This document shows positions 12,701 through 24,700 of a stretch of DNA of 64,000 nt, piece after piece. A program made the translations under genes and the position numbers. The DNA lies in assembly GCA_026936325.1 (NCBI GenBank), contig JAPTHN010000025.1:960001-1024000 (forward strand), given 5' to 3'. Each line of letters begins with the position of its first letter. Positions within the stretch are counted from its first letter, which is position 1. Source of the DNA: Platynereis dumerilii. Taxonomy: Eukaryota; Annelida; Polychaeta; Phyllodocida; Nereididae. The notes below the pieces were generated by a model, which saw only the letters and a list, made by a program, of their open reading frames with translations, had not been told where the DNA came from and ran no database searches.

Positions 12701-15700
12701 TTTCGTAGACAGAAAACCTGTTGGGCGAGTTGATCAGAGAAGCTACCAATAAATTATGTCCGGCCTTATCATAAAAATCAAACCAATTAAAGCCCATTAA
12801 CTTACTTTCATCATCGATATCAGCTGTTTCTTCGTTGACCTTGTTCCACTTCTCTGAGAGAACATTCAACCGCTCCGTTTCGGAAACCAACAGATTTCTG
12901 AAATATGGCACATCATGGATTGGCTTAGATGAACTAGCTTCTTTTGATGGTTCATTCTCTGCAACTGGTTCATTCTCTGCAACAGGGACATTTTCTTTGC
13001 CATCAACGTTTTCCGATGGAGTCTCTTCCTTCGCATTCTCTGTCACTTTCGACTCTTCGGGAATTGTCGCTGTGAGTTTTGCGCTGATGGAAATGGGTTC
13101 TTGGATCACTTCGGGAGCTGTGGCAGCTATGGGTTTCTCTGTCTTTTCTGGAATTTAAGATCAAAATAAATTTTATGGAATGCATCGTAATTTTAACTAG
13201 GACAAGAAATTAGGGAAATAAATTAAAATAATGCTATCGACAACCAAAAGTCAATTTTGTAGAAAATTTTATTTTCCAAAAATTTCTGACTATTTGTCTG
13301 AGGGCCCAGTAAGGGGCGACAATACATGTTCCCATATATAATATAGCAAAGTACAATCAACTAATTACCTTGCTCCTTGATCATAGCCTCGATCTCATCC
13401 TCATTGAAGTCCAGTTGAGCGACCGGGGAGGTCTTGGCAGCTTTGTAAGGTCTCCTCTCCATCTCTATCATTGGGCTGTGACTAAGAACAATAACACTGA
13501 AATGAAAAAGTAAAAATTTGAATATTTTTGATACAACTGCATGACACCTGCAACAGAAAATCAAAACAATTACAATACTAGCTACTCCTCAGCAGGTGTC
13601 ATCAAATATTGCTATAATATTCCCTTGAAAATCAATTATTATTTTCTACAATAAAGTAGCAATATTTTTTTCTGATTGCCACAGATGAGTAGTGTCCAAA
13701 TTCTCTTTAAAATTGATTTATCTAATTTGAAAGCTGCAATAAAATTAGCATTAACCTTGGGTAAATTGCTAAATCCAACTTTTCTTGGATAATCCCTGTA
13801 ATTGAACAATGCACTACTTCCATACCTACCACAGATTGAAGCAATTATATGAAATTCTGGCTCTGAACAAGTACGTGAAAGTGTAAATGAATGAGTGAAG
13901 ACCATGAAAGCATGAACATCTATTTATAGCTCCAGTGCATTAACACCTACCACTGCATTACTCACCTAACATGCTTTCAAATGCTGACATGTTAATGTGC
14001 TTCTAATTGCACTTCAAATTCCTAGACTAATTGCAATTACATAATGCAGTGAATTCAGTCATTTATCTAACAGACACAAGACCATTAGACAAATAATTAG
14101 ATAGGGGTAATTGGTTTACTATCCATCTATCAGTAAAATTAATGCATTTAGTATGTTTAAATAGGGGATGAATAATCATACACCATAGGGGTATGACATT
14201 GGATTTCTGTACATTCTTAGAAATCACTTTTATCATTTTTGTTTCATTACTAGTCAGGTAAGTGGATGCAATAAAAGCATGGAACTAATTGCAATTAAGG
14301 GCCAGTGACATAGCTGTTATAATGAGGAGAAATTAGTTGGAGCTCAGAATTTAGAAAAAGGGTGCATTGGACATTGGTAACACTAAAATTAATTAGAATT
14401 GGCAACATTTTCCCTCTCATAATACAATTTGTGGCTTTGCGTCCTGTATTTATGCATTTGTTAGGCGATTGTCAGTCTAGCACGCTATCATTAGACTACC
14501 CCTCCCCCTTATTGAGACTGACAAATTCGCAGATAGAAAATCATATGACTGAATTATTGCTAACACAGTGCAGACCTCAAAAGTAAGACCTTGACAATCA
14601 TATACTTACCATTCTTCAGGAGACAATCCCCTCAGTGAAGTACTTCTCCTGAGGTCTTTGCTTCTCATCCTCTTTGACGACAGTAGCAAGTCACTCGGGG
14701 TCGTGGCGGGCATCTTAAATCCAACTTTCCTATCATTTGGAGTGTATTTACTGGGCACAGACATCGATCGTCTCTGTTTAAAGGCAGACATGGGAGCGTT
14801 CTGGTTGGGAGTCTTGAATACAGAAGCGTCAGCACAGCTCTTCCTTGTCCTTCCTATAAATTAATTGATTTGATTAGAATCGTTTATAGCAATATAAGGG
14901 GCATTCACAATTGTCAAACAAATATTTATCAAGAAATTATGTAGGAAATAGATCACAATAATTTTCATGAAAATCGGAAGGCTCAAACGACACCGTCCTG
15001 GAGGCTTTTGAAAAATTTTATAATCAGAACAAAAATTGGCGTTAAGAAAATTTTAAGTCCAACTATCGCATGACAAGAACCATATAACATCAACAGTATT
15101 TCGAAAACAGATGCAGTATTTTGCTTCAAGCACACTTACTTGGAACGGACTTGGGAGTACAGATGGCCCTGAGTGGTCGGACATTTTCCTCTTCCGTAAC
15201 CTCTTCTGCAATGAATAAAGCATAAATTTTAAAAGAGCATCACGGGAAACCTCAAGATTGAATGAACTAAAGTTACCAATATTTTCTAGAAAATCTTGAG
15301 CTAAGTACATGAATGGCTACTACATTTAATTCTTGTGGCCAAACTGGCCAGTGTCATTCAGTACTAACCCGTCTTTGGAGTCGATTGTTCTTCAGTAACC
15401 TCCGTTTCCATCGGTTGCTCTTCTTCATTATCAACAACTTCTTCACTTGTTTTCTCCTCTTCCTCTTTTCCTTCCTCCTCTTCCTTTTCTTGCTCCTCTT
15501 TCTTTTCTTCCTCCTCTTCCTCGCTTTTTTCCTCTTCCTTTCTCTCGGCCTGTGCCTTCTCAAATACTTCATTATCACCAGTCATATTGTCATTATCTTC
15601 AGCATTTTCTTCTTGTGAATTTTCTTGCACCTTCTCAGGAGTAGTAGACTGTTCTTCACTACTGCTTTCTTTGGCATTGTTATTTTCCGTTGATTCTGAC

Positions 15701-18700
15701 TTCTGTAATTCTAACTCCTTCGAAGAAAGACGTATCGAGTGCCTTGTTTTCGGTGCAGAATTACTGAAAGATAAAATAAAATAGCATTAATATTTAATAA
15801 AGGATTTATAAAATTCTCAATTCGTTTAGAATATAATTTTGTTATTTCTTAATATGGAAATCACACTAATGTCGCAGATGAAAGCCTAAAATTCACATAC
15901 TGCGTAATAGTGTGTATGATGTACATTTACATTCATATACATTCATGAAATTATGATACAATTCTTAGCAAACAGAAAATTAACATTAAAAACAAGAATC
16001 CACGGGTTGCAAAAAATAAAGGCGACACGTGAAGAATGGTCCAATAGTTTTGGAGATCTTTAAAGTTTCCAAGGCCAACTAAAGAAAATTAATGGCTCTA
16101 GAGGCCTACATTCTGAAGTAACTTGTCATTTAGTTGTCAATTTAAGTTTTTAAAATATGAATTGCACATCATAAATTTCAACAGTTTGCAATCAAAAAGT
16201 TAACGGTTATAAAAAAATCACATAGTCAAAAGAATTTTTCTTTTACTCCAAACTTTTTCACAAATGTAGCAGCAATAGACCTGCATTGAATATTACCTTT
16301 CGCCATTTTCAGGGAAGAGCAAGCTGGCAGAGGATAAAGGTTGGAAGTTGAAGACATAGTTGCTGGAAGCATACTGGAATAGTAAGTCATCTTCAGTCTC
16401 TTCTTCCAACACTTGAGATCTCTGGGTCGTTATGTGTTGCGTGTTCACTTCTATGTTGTCTGCAAATAAATCAAAATATAATGAATGGATGGATGATTCA
16501 GGCTTTATGTCCTGCATTTTAGCACAAACAAACAAAGAAATCTTGGAGATAAAATTAAAGTTGTCAGCTTTGTGTCTTTTTTTAAAACATTCATGTCCTA
16601 CGGTAGGACTCCTACCGATGTACCTTAATCTTATATTCCAAACTAAACATGGACAAATAAGTCAGAAATTTACCAGATTCATTTCTATTTCCATTCATAT
16701 GATTAACAGAATGCATAGAAGAGAGCATGACTGACCCTTTCTTCAAATTTCTATACCATAGAAATACAATGTAATAAGGCAGAATATATGTTGAAATTGT
16801 AAATAGATCTATTAATCATACCAAAATTGTCTGTGCTTGCACATCTGGAAGACGTCCTTGTTGATCTCCTCACACCTTTCTTTGATGGAGACTGAAAATT
16901 TTTAAGGTAAGAATTCTAAACTTTATGTTCTCTTACAAACTAATGAGAAGCAATAAAGATTCCGGAGTGCATAGACAAGTCAGGATAACGTTACAAAGAC
17001 TCAGTAGAAGATGATCATAGCATACCAGTTTGTTTTTAGAAAGCAAAAATCTATTAGAATTATTGTACCTGAGAAACTATTTGACAAAAAAACAGATGGA
17101 TGGATGATTGGGGCTTTATGTCCTGTATCTATGAAATAATTTCACTTGATGGGCTTATTAGGACAATGAGACCAATTTCAGTGTACCAGAGATTCACAAA
17201 GAAACCAAAAACAGAATAAACATAATTTCTATTTACTAATAAGTAGCCCAAACTTACAGGTGCTTTCGGTAGTGGTTTTGACGACGAAGCAACATTTGAC
17301 CTTGAAGATCTAGCAGAGGCAGCGGGAGGTTTAGCAGCCGTCTTTGTTGTAGGTTTAGCGGCAGTAGTCTTTTGCGCTGGTGCTTTCTGAGATCCAGTAG
17401 AATGTCTTGTTGCCGTTCTTGTGATCTTGGCTGGTTTCTGAAGGTCAATTGTTGGTACTGAAGAACGTGTGACTCTTCTGAAAATTTTATTGAAAAAAAT
17501 TTTTTTTATAATTTGTAATAAATAAATAGTAAAACATCAATTTTTCAGTACCTAGGCACGGGTTTTAAGACAACTGAATATAATTTCAGTTTTTCCCGAA
17601 GCTGTACATACTTTCAATAATGCCTAGAAAGGAGAAATCTTCTAATAATTAATTTTTTGTTTTTGTTGATTTAACAAAATTTCCTAGTCTTGAAAAATTT
17701 ACATTTGTAGAGATGACGAATATACACGTGACAGCAATCTTGTTACAAAAAATTAAATGTCAATCTATATTAAATTGCGAATTGAGTCTATTTACCTGGA
17801 AGAAGTGGCAGCAGGAGCTTCAGGTTTCTTAACTTGAGCTTCAGGTTTCTTAACTGGAGCTGCAGGCTTGGCTGCACGAGGAGGAGGTCTCGCTACAGGG
17901 CGAGGATTACTTTTGGCGGGCCCTGTAACTTTAGTAAACGCCTGAAATGAAAAATTCACATATTTATATTTTTCAAACACAAATAAAAGTAATTTCTTGT
18001 AAATCCTTCAAAACCCCAAGTTCTAATATGCCAAGGTTTCTGCTGTGTAAATAATGTGTTTTGTTTTCCCAGAACTGCTAAGGTCTATTCCATTTAAAAG
18101 TCTGACGGACGACGATTTTGCCCCCCCCATGCATCTAAAACGATTTTTTTTTTACCCCCTATGCATTAACTTCGATTTTTTCACCCCCTGTACATACATC
18201 AAATAAAAATTTTCATTATTACATTACATAGGCCTGAACAGAACGACCGTCCCCCCCAAACATACAACTAAAGTGAATTCTGCGAGTGCCCCCCCAAGCA
18301 TCTACAACGTATTATCGCTCACCCGTACATACATCATACGAAAAATAAACGGGCCCGACCACCCCCCCCCCCCAGAGTTTTAAATGGAATAGCCCTAAGA
18401 ACAGGGAAAGAAAAAATATTAATTTCCAGGCAATTTCATGAAGTACGACAAAATTTCCCACACTTAGTCATGATTAAGGCAATTATTTTCAAATCAATAA
18501 TTTGAACCTTTCTTTGAAAGTTTCAAGTGAGATTTAGACATTTCCATGAAATGACATGCCTGAATTCCCTACCTTTTCCAGCCATGAATGTCGCAATTGA
18601 ACAATTGCATTGTAAACGTTTGTTGTTAAGCAGTTATTGTATTGATGCAACATATTATGTAACAATTGGTATTCTCATGTCATCAAATGTTCTGTCATGT

Positions 18701-21700
18701 CTCAATACTATGGCTCTAAAGCTATTTCAGCTTATTAGAAGACTTACAGTGCCGCCTGTAAGTAAGTGAAACGCATGATATTGTGCCATTGCATCAATGT
18801 TAAACAACCTTAACCAAAATGCTTCTGGAAGGACGAATTCTCATCAGTCAGGGAAATTACCAGCATATGAGGACAATTGCAATTCCAGCTAAGTCCTGGC
18901 CCTGACAGGATGATTGAGTGTGTGAGGTTGATCAGTTGGGTGTCAGAAGAAAGTCTGATCTTTTTGCAGCCACCCTCACCACACAGCAGCATGTCAGTTG
19001 CGGGACTTAATTGGCGCTTTCGCCTTTGCTTTTGGCCCCTGGATTGGGCTGAGGGAGAGAAATTTTGGATCGCTCGCGGGAGGAATAGGGGCACTTTTTG
19101 CTTGTCAATTGTGTCACAATTTATAAAAAACTTCCATAAAGGGTGCGTGGTCCTCACCTTTGCTAGCTTTGTGTGTTTTGCTTTTCTTAATTTGGATGTC
19201 TTTTTTCAACGAAATGCAATGTTTGGCTCTGTTTCCACGGCAACATTTGCATATTTCTGCCGACCGCCGTCATGTGTTACAAGGAACAAGAAACTGATGT
19301 AAACATCGCGCGGTGCCTTCTGGGAAAACTCAGGTGAGTGATTTCAGGGTCGCAGCGACTGGAATAATTCAGACATGTCTTGTTAACTGGCTCAGATTTA
19401 TCTTCCGATGTAAACCATCGAATTAGTGTATTTTTAGTGAATATTTGCAGCTACAGATGCCTTTATAAGGCTGTTAGAAGTATTAAAGTATTTGAAAACG
19501 ACCGGAGCTGCAAACAAAATGGCGGCCGAGGTGACAACAAGACAAGAAGCAGAAGTGTTTTTTGCAGATATCACCATGAAAAGTCATATATATCCACTGT
19601 TTTCAATCGAGGGTGATTATTTGTGGTTAGCCAGATAATGACAAGGATCTTAGGTGATCATCTGTTAGATTATTGTGGCATAACTTGTTGCTTTCTACAT
19701 TATCGGCGATCTTAAAAAAGTTCGCGCCGTTATTTTAATGACAGATTTATAAGTAACAAGTGCAGTGGCTTAACTGTGGCAACCTCTTGGGGCAGGGCTA
19801 CCATTAATTACAATTCAACAGTCAATTTAAGACTGTTGATGCAATCAGGCAATTTTCTCACCCCAGGTGAAGTGTAATCAGGCAATGACAGTTAATTGCA
19901 AACAGGTGCACTTGCTACGTGTGATTGAATTTGGATTGCAATCAGAGTGAGAGCCTGGGACAGCTCAGTCAGTTGACACTTCACAAGTTCACATGCAGTG
20001 ACTTTCCAATTCAGTAAGTGGCAATCTACCCTGCAGCTTTGGTAGATCAAAATATTTACCCACCTCAAAAAAAAAAAATGCCCAGTTTGTTTTGAAGAAT
20101 TTCATAGGCCTATAATTATTTGAAGGTGTAAAAGTTTTAAATTGTCACTTCAGGATAACACTTCAGAGTTCAGACATGACAGTCCAATATGGTTTTGATA
20201 CTTCAATAACAATCACACCCTTTTGAATTGGTTTATTGATCTAAATTCTGAATTGCCCCGAATTAATTGCTTGCAAAATCTTGGGAGTCAGCAGCAATGA
20301 ACAACAAACACAGATAGTTAAAGTTTATAATTTTATAAACAACTTAAATATTGACAGGTACAATACAAATAGACCCCGGAGCCGTCGGCAAAAGTCGCCG
20401 CCGTCAGTCAATGCATGGACAAGTCAAGTCACTGACAATCCAAGCCGTCAGTGATGAGTTAGTCAGCCGCCGCCGATCTTATTATCCCAGCAAGTTTGGC
20501 ACCGTTGGATTTGTTTTGAAAAGACGATTCCAATGGTACCAAAATTCATTGAACATCAAGTCAGTCATCCAAGCATGACTTGACTGGCTCCGGGGTCTAA
20601 ATACAAACTTGTATTCTACATCTCAGGGAATTTTGAGGAATTTGTATTAGCCCTATAGGCTATAGGTGTCCTATTATAAGTCAAAATCCTGATTGGCCTG
20701 ATATGAAATGACCCACATAATTATGCCACACTGTAAATTTTGAATTTAGAGTTAGCTTAATTGATTGAGTGAGATGGTTGCACATTTCCTTTGAGCCAAG
20801 ATAGCTTGTTGTTTGCAAGTTATAACAACATAAAGATTATCATAACTCAAAACGGCAAGCTATCATGGCTCAAACAAATTGTGCAACCATCTCACTCAAT
20901 CATTTGAGCTAACTCAAAATTTCAAATTTTACAGTGCAGATAAAAACAGCTGAAGTGGATGAAAACATTGCAATACAAAATCTATTAAATATCCACCCTC
21001 GTCTTGTTAATTTCAAATTCTCTGCATTTTATATTTCTGGTATGGAAATGTTGATGCCAGTACCTATAACTTCAAGTGTAAAGAATAACCCCCAATATTT
21101 TGCATGGCAAACTTTATTTAGTCCCTATTGCATACATGTTGATACAAAGCAACCATTAAAGTGTATCTAACTATTGTGATAATTGTGAGATTGGCCTAAT
21201 ATTGCTTTGAGCTCATTGCACTGACGATTGCAGGTATGAGACAGGGTGACCAGAAAAATATTCTGCAGAATGAAGTTAATCATTTGTAAAATTTGTCTAA
21301 ATTTCCAGTGAAGCTACAACTTATTGTGCTTTCTGTGGGTTGACACTTCCAAGATTTTAATTGTCATTGCACTGACACTATGTAAGCCTATGTCAATTGT
21401 TCTTCATGTTTTGGAATGTATCAAGGCTGATTACAATTCATAATGCATTCAAGTGGAAAGTGCACTCTTTCAATTAGTTATGAATTCCTTTAAATCAGAT
21501 GAACTTATCTATAAATTGTGTGGTAACAATGTGGTAATTTTCACACCTGTCAGTAGTTATGGATCTGAAATTTACAGTCAAGAGTGTGACATTTTTGTGT
21601 TTTGACCTAATTGGATTGTGACTACACTACAGTCTACTACAGATCATTGTCAGATCATTTCATACCACTAACAGAACAGACTCATGATGTAGTGATCCAG

Positions 21701-24700
21701 TATTGAATTTTGACAACTCTGTTAGGGGGTGACCATTTGTTTTCTTGGGGGGGGGGGGCTTGGATTTTTTCTTTAAATAAATAATTTCTTTCTCAGTTTT
21801 GGTGAAATAAATAAATAATGTCTGGACGATCTTGAAATAAATTATTTCAGTGATCAAATGGTTATACTGTCCATTGAAAGTAAACATTTCACCATGTTGC
21901 AATAGTTACATGTGATGGAAATCTGCAAACCCAACATCTTTAAATGACAAATTTTAATTAGGTCTCTTGGAAAATGAGTTGCAGACAAAAATTACTCATG
22001 TTCTCTGAATCTCCCTTTCCATTGCAATATTTCAACAATTTTCTTTTTGCTTCAGTGATAAGGGCCCAAGATTGCACAGCATGTGAAAGAAGGAAATAAG
22101 CATATCCATCCATCCACAGATCAGTTCTTCTTGAAGCAGCTGCAATGGAGTAGCTCAAGACCTGCAGGTGTGAATAAATGATATATATTATAATACTAAA
22201 AAAAAATTCTGTTACAAGATAATTAGAATAGAAACTTGGCAGTTACAAGAGAATTTAAGTCAAATATCTATAGTCTGCTGAAAATTTCCCTTTTTGTTTA
22301 ACTTGGAAAGTTGTTTTATTTTTATTTTATTGTATTTTATTCAAATCATGGATATGTGACTCTAAAGTTGTTAACTATACGTACATTCACAAAATATTTC
22401 AAATTTAAAGCAAACCCAGACCTACGTCAAACTGAACTTAAATTTGATTAACCTTGATTTTTAATTTATATAGTATTTAAGATATCCTAAGGATGTAGTC
22501 ATAATGTCATATTGTCTTGCCTTTTAGGAAAGTGAATGGTAACCGAACCTTGTGAACACGAGACATCTTTGAAAATACAGAACTGTTGTAACAAAGAAAG
22601 AAGAAAAATGGATGGCAATTTGTATAAATGTGAACAACAAGCATGAACTGTAACTATATTAGGGACATCACTGTTGTTTGATTTCACCTGCACAGCCAGA
22701 GGCACATTCATTAAGCTGAAGATTGGAATGTTAAATGGTTTACTGTCAATGAGCAAAAAATCTACTTTTGGTAACATGTTGAGCAGCTATACCTTAGGGC
22801 TATTCCATTTAAAAACCTGGGAGGGGGGTGGTCAGGTTGAATTATTTATCGTAAGATGGATGTAGGGATCGGCGGAAATTCGCTTCAGATGTATGGTGGG
22901 ATGCAAAAGAAATCGCTTTAGATGTACGGGAGTGCATTATCGCTCCATGAAGGCTTACGCATTGTAATAATAAAATTTTTATTTGATGTATGTGGGGTGG
23001 GTAAAAAATTTGCATTTAATGCATGGGGGGGGGGTCAAAAATAATTCACTTTAGATGCATGAGGGGGGTCAAAAATGTAACCTGACCACCCCACCCCTAG
23101 GTTTTAAATGGAATAGCCCTTATGATTCTAGGCCTGAATCTCTTCAATTTAATTTTAATTGCAAATTATTTTATGGTTTCTGTCCTACTGATTTCTTTTG
23201 GGTTGATTGTTGATGATCAGATGATTTTATCTTCGATGGTGAAGCCAGGTGGTCAATGATAGATGTTTATTAAGATAATTAAGTTGTAAAATCAATTTTT
23301 AACAAAAAGGCCTCACCCCTCATAAATTCTCAACAGGCATACACAACGAACAGGCAATTAATATAACATGTATATAAGTACTGCGATAAGTCTAAAAAGG
23401 CACCAGAAAGTAATAAGGGACTTTTCTTGGTTTTAGGTAGTTCAGTTGTCACTTGTGGTCCAGTGCCGTGAGTTGGTAAAATTTCAGTTTTGGGACAATA
23501 TGCACATAAATTTTAGGTCATATCTCAGCCCCCTGATGGTATTTTTGCCAATATTATAGATCATATATATGAAAGGCAAAGATATTGTCTTTCATATGAA
23601 TTACAGTTATTGGATCCATTAGGTACGGAAACAGGAATGGGATAATATTAAAAATTGACTAATATTTTCATGTGGCCTGTGTAAAAATCTAGAATAGGCC
23701 TAAAGCAAACATATCAGTTATTCGTAACCTAAAATTACCTGATTTACTATCATATAAATGCTACAAATGTGTCTTGTACTTTCCTTTTATTCTATAGGCC
23801 TATTTTACAGAATCACAAGGACCATTTATTTTTCAAAAATAAATGTGTTAAGATGAGCAATATTTTATGTTGGTAATGAGTCAGCGACGGCCACTAAGCT
23901 GGTCTTATTGACTTTACTCTCTAATTATGGAAAATAATCTTTCTGATCTCCTCAATTGTCTTTATAGTTTGACATTTTCAAGTCTTATTGCTGATCAACT
24001 GAAAATGCTAAATCTCTGGCATGTGAATTTCATCTGATCAATTCCCGTTGTTGATATTTCACGATGTCATGAATTTGAAAGGTGCAGCTGCTGTACTTGC
24101 GAGTTTCAACTTTTATGGTGGACTAACTACGTTTTAGTTTCACATTTTCAAGTCTTATTGCTGATCAACTGAAAATGCTAAATCTCTGGCATGTGAATTT
24201 CATCTGATCAATTCCCGTTGTTGATATTTCACGATGTCATGAATTTGAAAGGTGCAGCTGCTGTACTTGCGAGTTTCAACTTTTATGGTGGACTAACTAC
24301 GCTTTAGTTTGACATTTTCAAGTCTTATTGCTGATCAACTGAAAATGCTAAATCTCTGGCATGTGAATTTCATCTGATCAATTCCCGTTGTTGATATTTC
24401 ACGATGTCATGAATTTGGAAGGTGCAGCTGCTGTACTTGCGAGTTTCAACTTTTATGGTGGACTAACTATGCTTTAGTTTGACATTTTCAAGTCCTATTG
24501 CTGATCAACTGAAAATGCGAAGTCTCTGGCATGTGAATTTCATCTCATCCATTCCGGTTGTTGATATTTCATGATGTCCTGAATTTGAAAGGTGCAGCTG
24601 CCGTACTCGCGGGTTTTGACTTTAATGATGGACTTACTACATTTTAGTTTCACATTTTCAAGTCTTATTGCTGATCAACTGAAAATGCTAAATCTCTGGC

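Noticed and set aside
15313-15644. Leu/Phe/Ser-rich membrane-like frames on the + strand
   Set aside because: They are the complement of the Glu/Lys-rich DLGAP5 exon at 15369-15763.
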